Assembly (NCBI GenBank): GCA_021030905.1
Contig: JAGFMI010000010.1
Span: 496,001-560,000, forward strand
DNA length: 64,000 nt
Origin: Pyrenula massariospora
Lineage: Eukaryota > Ascomycota > Eurotiomycetes > Pyrenulales > Pyrenulaceae
Direction: 5' to 3'
The notes beneath the pieces are model-generated. The model saw nothing but the letters and a program-made list of their open reading frames with translations, was not told the DNA's origin and searched no databases. Positions 54,133-64,000 of the stretch are shown piece by piece (position 1 is the stretch's first letter; each line of letters begins with the position of its first letter). The translations under genes and the position numbers were made by a program.

Positions 54133-55493
54133 ATGGCATCAAGTTTTGCGACTCCTCTTGCGATGGCATGCTCCGTTCCCCTTATCGCCACCACAATTGC
54201 TTTTCCACTCGTCGCCAGCGTGTCGATAGCGTCGATCATATCAAAAATCGCTAAACAGTATGACCAGACCCAAGCGATCAATGTGCCTTTCGCACTTCCG
54301 CGTGATATTTTGGAAAACACCTACCATGCCCTATTACGAGATGTGAACGTTTCACCTCCTGTTGCGGAACGACTTCTCGCGTCGGATGGCACCGCGTCTG
54401 AATATGTTCTTGAGGTTGAGATACAGCTGCAGACCCATCTCGCTCCAGCAGAGATTCAGTGTATCTCACGTCAAGCTTCGCAATTGATGAGATCACTGCG
54501 CTATGTACAAGAACTTGCGGAACAGTATTCGTGGGTCTTCGAGAATAGCGGGGGAAAGCCATGTACTTGGAGGCAGATACTCGCGCAATATTCGCAGGGG
54601 GGCTGGGCAAATTCAGGCAGCGCAAGTAACGTGTTAAGTTGGCAAGAAGTTCCCAACGGGAACCACATGAATCAGGAGTTGGATTTCCGCAGAGTTCGCC
54701 TAGAAGCAATCGAAAACAACCTAAAAGTGGTGAGAGCGTTCATTGAAGAGACGGTAGATGACATAGAAAAGCGCGCATCAGCCAATACAATTGCAAAACT
54801 GCCGCGGATAACATATGGCACAGAGGAGATCAACGTAGGCTCTGTCAACGTCCGTTATCAGAACATTGCTTACTTGCTCAGGAAGAACTTGACAACCCAG
54901 TCCGAACTCTCCTCGATGTATGGGTGAAACTATCCCCAGCAACAGCCAGTACCCGAGCCTCAGGCATCAAGGCCACAGCACTTTTTGATGAAAATGCGGG
55001 TCAGCCTCTCGTCGACGCAGAATTTGTCCATCGTCATGGTGCAGAAGTCATGCCAAGAGAAGGGTTGCTTGAGCTTGTAGGCGGCCTAACAGCGTTTCCG
55101 GAGGGGAAGGTCATTCTCGAGATGTCGTGGGTGCATCAATCGGGAGCAATACAGGATGCTGAAATTCAATTTGCCGTGATACGGGATTTGGGAATCGACA
55201 TGATTTTCCCGCAAGGTTTGATCGACAAATTTAAGTTGGAGGAAACGGCCAGATGGAGAAAAGGACGACCTCCGACAGGAATCTGTTATCTTTTTCCTTC
55301 TCGAAGACGAGCAATCTTTGGCAAGCAAACAAAGAAGCAACGAAATGATGACCGCGAATATGTCCGGACAGTGGGACGGAGCAACAGGAGCGATAGTAAC
55401 GAACGTGTTCACACCATCAAAGCCAGCTCTAAGCGCAGTATTCAGCAGCATCCACAATCCAAGAATGAAGCAAACATGCGTCAAGGATACTGA
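54133..55493 (+). CDS. Unknown protein with hydrophobic start and beta-rich C-terminal domain
   Basis: Exons 54133-54834 and 54882-55493, intron of 47 bp (GTAGGC...TGCTCAG), giving 437 residues; the junction reads TEEIN then EELDNPVRTLL. Residues 1-45 are hydrophobic and small (Ala/Ser/Ile/Val), either a membrane helix pair or an amphipathic effector-like segment. A helical middle (60-230) contains a VRAFIEETVDDIEK coiled segment. Residues 255-350 form a beta-rich domain (IKATALFDENAGQPLVDAEFV, then DLGIDMIFPQGLI) whose layout recalls retropepsin-like folds of fungal host proteins. The catalytic Asp-Thr/Ser-Gly is absent, so no protease activity is claimed. The basic tail is Arg/Lys/Ser-rich. 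I do not recognise a named family. Confidence 0.55.
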
Positions 55494-56604
55494 GAAGATC
55501 CAAACCAACACGCAAGAGATTTGCACCAATTACATGTTTCAAGTGTAAGTAACGCACATTTTGCACATCCGCATGAGCAGGATCGAGATCCATGGATCCT
55601 ACGAGGTATACTATTCGAAAACCGGTACGACCACGATCGAGATCGACAAGAATGTCGTAATACACCTCCTAATGCTGACGACGATATGATGCCGGAATCC
55701 GGTGTTGACGGAGGTCCAATACATACTGATAAATCCAGGAATTCCGTTTGAATTAAGCTCTTCACGCGGTCAGCAATGAAGAACATGACATGTTCTAATC
55801 TTGCCATGTGGGTGTCCAGCGTTAGATGGCAAGATCCTCAGTCGTTATCGCGGGAGTTACGGCAGGAAATTTGTGGCTCTTCTTCCACGCCAAGTCGCGC
55901 GTTTATCCACGGACAGTGTCGTTATTGGTATTTGAGTTTCCCAAGCTTCCATCGTAGAGCCCAAAATTAGGCGGGACTCATGTCGCCATTCACTGCTGGA
56001 AGGTTCCATACCTCAGCTCCGACAAGCTTGCCAACCGTCCGGAGACCTCCCACATCACGTGCTCTTCTCGGATCACGCTTCTTGGAAGGCTCGACGAGGC
56101 ATATGATTCAGATCAACAAACCTCTATGCCCAACACAGTTGAAGGTCCAGAGACAACACGGTGAAAAATTGAAAGCCTTCATAAGTCTTCCCAAGTGCCT
56201 TACCTGGACCAACCTGAGCCATCAATATCCAAAGACCACTCTATCGATGCAGCGCAAGACCGTAAGATCTTCAATTCATGTGTTTGTCGGTGAATTTATA
56301 GCTTTTTGGGCGTATTGTATTCCGGATCAGGAGATCAAATGAACTTTCGCGGCCGACAGACGAAAAGTTTTCGGCGACTTTTGAGTTAGTAGCCATCGCC
56401 AAGGAACGGTGCGAAAACTACTCCTAAATCCGGTTAGACGCGTATTATGATCGTAAATTGCAATCATCGGGAGCTAAGACAGGTGTTTCCAAGTTACCTC
56501 ATGTAATTTTTTGTGATTAACTTTATCCTTACGTTTCTCGAAAGAATCCAAAATTCAAGTAGATGGTCCAGTTTGTCTTAGAAATAGAAACAGCCTGTGC
56601 TGTA
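55494..56604. other. Intergenic, possible coding-like pieces
   Basis: Several plus-strand frames of 60-120 codons (55521, 55776, 55980 onward) look partly protein-like but share no frame and no family. They could be further exons of the 54.1-kb gene or a decayed gene. No call made. Confidence 0.3.
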
Positions 56605-58638
56605 CTACCACTCACCCATACCCACAAAGCGGAAGCTCTTGGAAATTCCCTCCATTCCCGACCACAAACCATGACGCCCTACGTACCAAGCGACAAGCAA
56701 AAGCGTGAATGCAGTCAGAACCGCCACCCCAGCTATCCGTTTCCTCGCCCTCTTCTCCTCTTGTCGCCCCTCCTCCGTGTAAACCACGTTCCAGTCCGTC
56801 CAGCGAGGAAACGCACAGCGGTACATGTAGTCAAGCTGCGACCGACTATTCAAGATCCATATTAGTCACGATCTCAACATACTCGAGAGAATGAACATAC
56901 GGGTACAAGACCGAATTCCATCCCTCCTTCTCCCCATCCTGATACCAGCTCCTACACCCCGGGAAGACCGTGTTTTTCATGTCCCTCTGGATGGCCGCTG
57001 TCCATTGGATCTCGGCTTCTTTCTTCACCTCGACTTCAGCTAAGTGCCCACGGAGGACCGGCCGGATGAGCTTTAGAATATACCCGACGGTGGCCTCGTT
57101 CTCGAGGATGAAGGATGTATGCCCAACAGCGGTATTAGGACCGGACACGAAGAATAGATTTGGAAAGCCATCCACAGCGGTGCCCATGTATGCTTGTGGT
57201 CCACCGCGTTCGGCCCAGACATCCTGAATGGCAGTGCCGAGGTGGTTGGTTATAGTGAGCGGGTGAAACCAGCGGGTCGCCTCGTAGCCGTTGCAGAGGA
57301 TGATCACATCAGCTGGGACGATCTTTGGAGGGGCGTTGTCGGGAGGGACGGTGATAAGGCCCTCCGCAGACACGCTTTCGATACGCCAATCTGTCAGCGT
57401 GAAGCGCTCATCGTGCATGCTCCGTAGCCAATCGTTGTCAAAAACCCGCCGTTTGCAGCCGTAGGCATACCGCGGGGTCATCATGTCGTGGTATTTCTCC
57501 GGCGCGAGTGTTCGCATGTGCGTTAGGCATGCGGCTTCCATTTTGGCGCGGGTCTTTACTCTGTCTGAGTGGAATGCTAGTTGCCAGATGAGCTCCGCAA
57601 TCCAGAAGATGAAGCAGCGAAACAAGTAGCCAAGGAATGGTAGGCATTTGAATACTACCGGTGCACGCCGGGCGTAGGCTTCCTTTCCGCCGATTTCTTC
57701 TAGTCGAGGCTCAATCCATGGAGGCGTGCGCATGATCTGAGTCACTGAGGTGGCTTTCCAGTGTTTTTCTAGGATCGCAGGGACAACTTGAGCAGCGCTG
57801 CAGCCAGATCCAATGACAGCAACGTGTTTATTAGCCAGACTGAGATTTTGAGGCCATCTGGCGGAGTGAACGATCTGACCTTTGAAGGTGTCGACTCCAG
57901 AGATTTCGGTTGGCCATGGGTTTGGCTCAACAAGAATACCAACGCAACTGATTACAACTTTGGCACGGACTTCATACTGCCGAACGTAGATGGATTCGGG
58001 TCCATTTTGAGATATGCGCATTTCCCGTTCCTTGCTGCTTAGGTCTCCGGTGCCGGGAGTCAGTATCGACACGCTCATCCTCCATAGATCTCCATCGTAT
58101 TGGAGCCCACTGATCTCTGTGTCGAGTTGTATTTTGTCCTTGATCTCGTGTCTCCGGGTTATTCCATGGAGATAGTCTAGGAACTCTGCCCCAGAGGGGT
58201 ATATTTGAGGCGCTGTGTAGTTTGGCGCAAAGGAGTAAGAATAGAAGGCCGCTGGTCTTTGGAAACTTATTCAGCAGATGCATGTATAGAGGGTAATTTT
58301 AACCTACACATCGCATGCCTATGACGAGGACCTTTGATGTCAAATTCCAGAAAGACAGCTTCCCAACGCAGGACTCACCACTCCAGGATAGCGATTAATC
58401 CACCATGTACCTTCGATGTTAAGTCAATACTCAATTTGCCATGTCTTCAATAAGACAACATACCTCCAATACCGCCTTGTCGATCAAATACTTTGAAGTG
58501 GTCAAATTTCAAGCGGTTTTTTAGAAGACAAGCTGCGGCTATGCCAGATTCACCGGCTCCGATGATGACAACTGGGTAGTATGTCATACCTCCCTTGACA
58601 CTGAGGCTTTGCTCATTCTCTCGACTTTCGAGTGCCAT
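56605..58638 (-). CDS. Baeyer-Villiger-type flavin monooxygenase, C-terminal membrane anchor
   Basis: Five exons: 58464-58638, 58379-58410, 58308-58318, 56901-58256, 56605-56845, giving 604 residues. FAD site VVIIGAGESGIAA; GGTWW.NRYPGVACDVPA is assembled over three junctions. FKGQIVHSARWP fits the Baeyer-Villiger fingerprint FxGxxxHxxxWP exactly. VAVIGSGCSAAQ is the NADPH site, and a late LCNGYEATRWF block follows. Near the C-terminus a single hydrophobic helix (IAGVAVLTAFTLLLVAWYVG) implies membrane anchoring, probably in the endoplasmic reticulum. The enzyme class inserts oxygen next to ketones or hydroxylates soft nucleophiles. Exon 3 is only 11 nt. It is on the same strand as the P450 and hydrolase. 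Confidence 0.9.
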
Positions 58639-60349
58639 GACTTCACAGCCAAAGTCTTGAGTTGATGTCGATACTCGTGAACAAATCGCGAACGGTGCGG
58701 GAATTCGAGCGCTTCAGGTCACAGTGGATTGCGCCAGAACGCGTGATGCTATACTCATGTGACATCATATCAATTTTGCGCTGTGCTTCTGTCGAAAAAT
58801 GGTGGTCTCGAGCATTCCTCAATGATTTAGACAGGTCTCATGTCCGTCCCCACCAGGACGCCGTCGCCCCAAAGTCTAGAACATTGTAGGGATCGTAGGG
58901 CGGAGCGAGCACCGGAGGAATGGGACAAGATAGGCAACTGAGTATCTGGCATCCTCGCAAATCCGATTTGAATACTGAGTTCAAGACTACCGTGATCTTT
59001 GGAACCAGTATCGTCATGCTAGAACCCGGATGCCCTGTCGTTTCTGATGGTGCGGCTGATAGCTGATGGCAGGGGTTGATGGGGCTTTTGTTTCCACGCG
59101 CACGAGACACGCACACGCTAATTATCTGTATGGACGTCGGTCTCGATCCCAAGACGCTCGAGCCGAAAAGATGTCCCAACAGGTGTAGCGTGAAAATTAT
59201 TGGCGATCTCGTAAGAATGCGAGTGGTCAAGGCACATAGCAAGGTTTGAAGCCGAGGCAGGACAAGCCTAGGCGGAAGTGTCCCTGGGTGGAAAATGGGG
59301 CGGAATGACAGGGCTAGCAAGGTTCTGTTGAAGTAACTAGAAGCCCGAGACGCGAGGATCGTTCAGCCTGGCATCCCAGTGCATGAGGTCTGACATGGAT
59401 CGGAGGCCCAAACCACACACATCATGCATTAGTTCAACTGCTCAGCATGCTGCGGCTTCATGTGACGCTTCCAGGAATCCTGCATGGCGCGTAATAATCC
59501 GTAAACACCGTAGCAAAGCAGATAGCCTAGACGACGAATAGTAGGACCCATCTAAGCCAATTGAAGCTCTTAAGGACGTGAAATAGAGTGTGCTGCATCG
59601 GTAATTAGATCTCAGGGCAAAACTGATCTCCTGCACTCATCAAGGTCGGCCTTGATCCCCGTTGAATCCGGTGGGGGACGATACGTTGATTTTCCAATCG
59701 AGTTTCTTTGATCTACCACTTTTCCAAATTTGGTACCATGGCTCGAACTGTTGGAATCGAATCGGAACCAGACAAGGTGACGCAAGCCATCAATGGTCTT
59801 GTATTAGGAATAGAAGAGGTACTAAGCGATATCAATCTAAAATCCTTGAGATACATTGCGCCATCTATCCATCAACAGTGGAGATATCATGGGGCCGTCC
59901 AACGCTTGCCCATATCTTACGGCATGTGACAGGTAGATCGTTCAAGTACAGTCCTCAGAACTTACGAAGTGCGGAAGCGCATTACAGTGACACAGCTCAC
60001 GCCAGCTTCTTCTGCAGGTAGCATCAGTGCCGTTGGACTTCCCCAAAGTATCATTGAGCCAATTCGATTCTCTTGGGAAATGGTTGGTCGGATACGTCTC
60101 AGAGGCGAACAATAGTGTAATTTATCGGGCTGCACAAAGCATTCTAGAAATTAGGTGGCGCCGCTTGCATCTTCCGATTGTGGCGCAATAACGGTTTGGG
60201 GGCCGTTCTCGCTTAGTCCACATCAGTAGGGTCTTTGAACCTGGACGCTTGGAAGATTGAGACGTTTTCTATCGTCAGCATTCGGTAAGGATCACTGCTT
60301 GATTACAAGTTCGCGCCTGATTATTTTTGTGCTGTTCGAATTAAGAAGC
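58639..60349. other. Gap inside the oxidative gene cluster
   Basis: 1.7 kb between the monooxygenase start and the P450 end. On the plus strand a good ATG at 59738 (ACCATGGC) opens about 63 codons (VGIESEPDKVTQAING...). About 60 bp later another frame (about 59990-60113) reads LPQSIIEPIRFSWEMVG. This could be a small two-exon gene, perhaps of SnoaL-like type, but the link is weak and I do not call it. Confidence 0.25.
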
Positions 60350-62189
60350 CTAATCAGTTATCGACTTCACGGATGCAATGACCCCCGGCGAGTCCGGCGC
60401 CGGCGCTCCAATGATGTAGTCCCTCGTCGTGTCAATGTCCCGCTCCCGTTTCACATCAGACATGTCGAACTCAAATCTTCGAAACACGTACGCTAAAACT
60501 AGATACATCTCGGCCCAGGCAAGGTTGATTCCAAGGCACTGGCGAGTGCCGCGGTTAAAGGGAACAAGGTATCGAAGGAGTTTCTTTTGGTCAGGCACCA
60601 ACCATCGTTCAGGATTAAAATGATAAGGATCAGGAAAAATCGCGTCGGAGCTATGGATATGGACATTGGTCATTCCTACCTCGGTTCCCGGCAAGATCGT
60701 TATGTCCTTGTACTTCAGAGCTTTTTCTGTAAAGATTCGTGGTATACGATGGGAGGCTGTGCTGGACAATCGTAGACCCTCGTAGATCACCGCATTGAGG
60801 TACGGAAGTTTTTCTAGCGTCAGAAGATTCAAAGCATCCCGCCGGTTTGGAATAGCCGATTGAAGCTCTTTGAGTAGCTTGGCGTGGACGTCGGGATTGG
60901 CCGTAACGTGGTATGTCGTGCTGCGCAGGAAATGAGCCCTCTCCTATGTCAGCATGCCTTGTTAAATATTAGTCAGAGTACCTACGTCGTTCCTGAGCCG
61001 GCCGTAACCATACTGAACGCTTCGTCGCGTAGGCGATCTTTCTTCATTTCTTCCGGAGGAAGCTTGCTCTCAAGCAAGGAGTGAAAGATCGTGCGGTGCC
61101 CCGAGCTCTCATGGGATTTTTCCTTACCAGAACGAATGGCTTCAACCTGGTCCGAGAGCCGCTGGTTTCGCTTAAGCTTTACGATTACAGACTTGGCTGG
61201 CATGAGGAAAGCACTGACCTGCCGAAAATCAAGAATATCAGCCATTGCAGGAGAAGTCAGCCGAGAAAACCAATCCTAGTCGTCTGTAGTCAGTCTGTGA
61301 CTTTCAACAAAGGATTAGTTCTGAGTACCGGTAATGCATACAGGAGGCTCATGAGCCATGGAATGTGGACGTTCTGGTTTCGTCAGTGAGAGGCCTCTGC
61401 AACCATCATACACTCACCCAAAGACTGAACACGAGAAACACATCAATATCATCGAAAGCTTTGCGATCAAAATCAGGTACAAAGACTCTGTTAGCGCACT
61501 GCGAGAAACAGTACTCCGTCATCACGTCCGAAGTAAGGGCAGCGTATGCGTATTTCAAGTTCACCTTCTCCCCTGTCTTACTGGCATCTTCAAGACGACT
61601 GCACAAGTTCTCAATGATTTTCGAAATAAATGGAACCATGTCACTGACGGATTTTCGGGAAAAGAAAGGATTGAGGGCTGCCCTGCGGATTCGGTGGAGG
61701 TCATGGTCTGCCGTTCCTATAGCCTAAAGGCAGCGAGAAATGTAAGCTATGAGGTTGTAGGAACCAAGTATAATGCCTCACAGCCGGGTATGGACCGAAC
61801 GCGTTCGCATCTTTGAAGGATTTGTCTATTTTGCCATTGCTTAGACTATACATTTCGTCATGATAGCCAGGGTCAAAGATGTGAAGCTCATTTGGACTGA
61901 TACGAATTACAGGACCTTTAGGACATCATCAGCTGTTTTCTAACGATTGGCTCTGAGGCGACCGACCGTATGCCGCGTGTAATTCCTGGAGCTTAAAGGT
62001 AAACTGCCCAGGTAGTAGAAGGTCAAAATATCTTTCGTACCAATGCGTCGCCTTTGCTAATACTGGCCCGGGGAATTTAGCAAGCGGGTGAAAGAACAGT
62101 CGGTAAATGCAGAGACTAATAGCCCAGGAAAGCCATAAAGTCAAGGCGGTGCTCAGCCAGAATACTACACTAAGGTCACGAGAAGCCAT
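60350..62189 (-). CDS. Cytochrome P450 monooxygenase
   Basis: Six exons: 61967-62189, 61782-61915, 61418-61723, 61329-61373, 60986-61275, 60350-60938, giving 528 residues. An N-terminal membrane anchor (VVFWLSTALTLWLSWAISL) is followed by the hinge HPLAKFPGP. AFSMVTAGSGTT is the I-helix oxygen-binding stretch, YEGLRL is the ExxR pair, and FNPERW is the PERF-type motif. FNRGTRQCLGINLAWAE is the heme loop with the Cys ligand. It is a microsomal class II enzyme of the kind common in fungal secondary metabolism. In exon 5 a 42-bp in-frame stretch after DFRQ (GTCAGT...GTAAAG) may be a further intron, which would give 514 residues. Substrate unknown. Confidence 0.93.
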
Positions 62190-62614
62190 TTCGATATCGT
62201 CGGCAAAGTCTCATGCTCGTTATCTCTCCGACAGAGGCAAACGGAAGAGCCAAAAGCTCCAGGCAACTACAAGTGTTCGGGGATGCCAAGACCGAGGGGT
62301 AAGCTACACAGCTTGAAGGCAAGTAGTCGATTGCCCCGCTTCAGAGACGTTTACGCCGTTCCTGAGCCCGAAGGCCCAAGCGAGGCCGGGTAGGTAGACG
62401 CTATGCCGTGCCGCAGTGTTCCCTAACAATGGAGTGTGGATGGAATGGGCATACACCTTGCAGGCCCATCGACATCTGAGCTGGGGGCCAATTCGCTATT
62501 TGAAACTAGCCATACTTTCATCCTGGTCACTTTTGATAAAAGTTGATTTGGAATAACCTCGAGTTGTTGTTTGCATGGCGCTCATGTTCCTTGCCTCTCA
62601 AGATGTGTAACATG
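62190..62614. other. Intergenic, P450 promoter
   Basis: P450 promoter and 3' flank of the hydrolase, both minus strand. No gene recognised. Confidence 0.4.
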
Positions 62615-63996
62615 TCACAATTTAGCGCCTGTTGCCTTCTGTCCTGTGTAGATCGGAAAGCGGCGCGTTGCTCTACGCATCAATCTCCTGGCATCTTCCA
62701 GAGTGATTGTAGTCAACTGATCAAGAGGAATCTCTCGCTCCTCAAGGTTACGCACACGGACGTGTGCGGCCCGGGATTGAATTCGCTGCCCTGCTACCAA
62801 GGACTTGCACACGCTTGCCCATTCATTCCAGACCTTGGCTGTTTGCGGTGCATCTCGATAGACAATCAGGAAACAATGTAGCAAAGCTTCATACTCTTTC
62901 AATACAACTGGCACACCTTGTTGCGCAGCTGTCTGTGACAACACCCTAACCGAGTCCAAGATCTGCTCCTGGCCGCTCGCGAACCATAACGGAGGAGATC
63001 CAGACCAATCGTCGGAAGCTGTCGGGCTCACAATTGGATGGGCAAGCATAGAGGGTTCGCAATAGATATGGCCACGGGGTGGCTTGCTGGGCCAGATCTC
63101 GCAACTTGGGAAATCTGGCAAACTCCATGGAGGGATATCACCTCCGAACACATCTAGATATTCGTTGGCCTTGTGCGATGGAAGCGAATTTGTGAGGTCT
63201 GCGACAGTACTGATCCCTGTAACACCCGCTGGCATATCAAGTTTGACGTTCTTGCCGTAGAACGGTACATGGGATGCCCACCCGTGGCGTTGGATAATCA
63301 AAAGAACCTGGATCAATCCCAAGGCAATTGTCATGCCGGAGCTGTCTCCCGCGATGATTATCGACGATGCTGGAACGGCTTCATGAAGCGAGCTGGGTGG
63401 GGGCGAAAGCAACGAGAGATATCCCAAGAAAACGTCCAATAGTGCAGCGGGAAAGGGATTTTGTGGCGCTAGGCGCTGTCGTACAGAATAGATACGCCCT
63501 CCTGTCATTTTTGACAGCTTGGAAAAGAGTCTTAGCCGACTTGCTGGCTCATTTGTGCTAGTCATGGGAAGAGACGGTAAGTAGGCATCTTCATACTTTA
63601 CGGGGATTTCACGTACCAGAAGGAGCCCCCGTAAACGTAGAGTATGACAGCCGGACTGGTCATCTCCTTCATCATGGCAGTATATTTATCCGCCTCTGAT
63701 AATTCTGCCAGTTTCTCATGGCTATTTGTCTCCGAAGAGCTCCCTAACCAAAGACCTTGAACAGGGCCAGTCTCCGAGGGGTGGTATTGACCGTAGCCAT
63801 CATTGACGGCGTCAATGGCTTTGAAAAGCAGGTCTTTGGCATCCTGTTCCGGTGGAGGTGGCGAACGGAAATTAACCACCCAATGTGGCCCTCCAAAAGA
63901 CTTCGGTTTGAGGCTAGCTTGTTGCTGTAGGGTCAGAGTGGGCGCTGATGCAAGCATCGCCAGGAGTCCATCGCGAAACTGCTGATTAAACGTCAT
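62615..63996 (-). CDS. HSL-type alpha/beta hydrolase (esterase)
   Basis: Exons 63617-63996 and 62615-63557, intron of 59 bp (GTACGT...GACTAG), giving 440 residues if the ATG at 63996 is the start. The frame is open to the window edge, so the true start may lie outside. ILYVYGGSF replaces the usual HGGG oxyanion loop. VRQRLAPQNPFPAALLD is the family's conserved turn, IIIAGDSSGMTIAL carries the nucleophile Ser (GDSSG for GDSAG), and VLKEYEALLHCF has the catalytic His. The C-terminal Arg/Lys tail (about 360-440) is unusual for this family. With a Baeyer-Villiger-type enzyme nearby, hydrolysis of the ester formed is an attractive but unproven role. Confidence 0.85.
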
Positions 63997-64000
63997 AACC

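Noticed and set aside
54882-55300. Possible mobile-element protease domain in the 54.1-kb gene
   Set aside because: The catalytic Asp-Thr/Ser-Gly is absent and there are no other element parts or terminal repeats nearby, so a host gene is more likely.
59738-60113. Small plus-strand gene inside the monooxygenase-P450 gap
   Set aside because: Two protein-like pieces in different frames, without a clear intron or a firm family match.

Overview
The window is nuclear DNA of a filamentous ascomycete (Pezizomycotina). The signs are many short GT-AG introns (about 40-70 bp) with CTGAC/CTAAC-type branch points, typical single-copy fungal housekeeping genes, and fungal-only families (RTA1, HET, PNP-NACHT-ankyrin, DUF6594, FSH hydrolase). 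The class cannot be fixed from sequence alone. I rebuilt gene models by hand from splice signals, reading phase and family motifs, and every multi-exon model below closes in frame.

Left part (1-19.3 kb): the edge cuts a HET-type incompatibility protein. Then come an RTA1-like membrane protein, a six-cysteine secreted protein, the splicing factor CWC25, the small GTPase Rho3, a decayed SDR fragment, an unknown protein, an FHS-type sugar transporter, RNase P/MRP subunit POP7, octanoyltransferase (lipoate synthesis) and an otubain deubiquitinase. From 19.3 to 25.4 kb I recognise no intact gene.

Middle (25.4-38 kb): a small membrane protein, the ribosome-associated Hsp70 SSZ1, a conserved unknown, exosome subunit RRP40, ribosomal protein eS27, an FSH serine hydrolase, an SDR and proteasome lid subunit RPN5. 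Proteostasis and RNA metabolism dominate, in ordinary housekeeping order with no operon logic.

38.7-46.3 kb is an accessory island. It holds a large NLR-type protein (nucleoside phosphorylase-like domain, NACHT, about 14 ankyrin repeats, some nearly identical in DNA), an unidentified open frame and a decayed NB-ARC NLR on the other strand. With the HET gene at the left edge, this suggests a non-self-recognition repertoire.

46.5-56 kb: a mannose-6-phosphate-receptor-like (MRH) protein, sterol C14 reductase ERG24, an unknown possibly myristoylated protein, and a divergent pair of unknown genes (DUF6594 and a two-exon gene).

56.6 kb to the right edge: three same-strand genes for a Baeyer-Villiger-type flavin monooxygenase, a cytochrome P450 and an HSL-type alpha/beta hydrolase. 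They look like a small oxidative cluster that may continue beyond the window. The most unusual points are the CWC25 intron with a GG acceptor, consecutive micro-exons in rho3, the repeat-homogenised NLR beside a dead NLR, and a recurring switch from C-rich to G-rich codon choice inside several genes.
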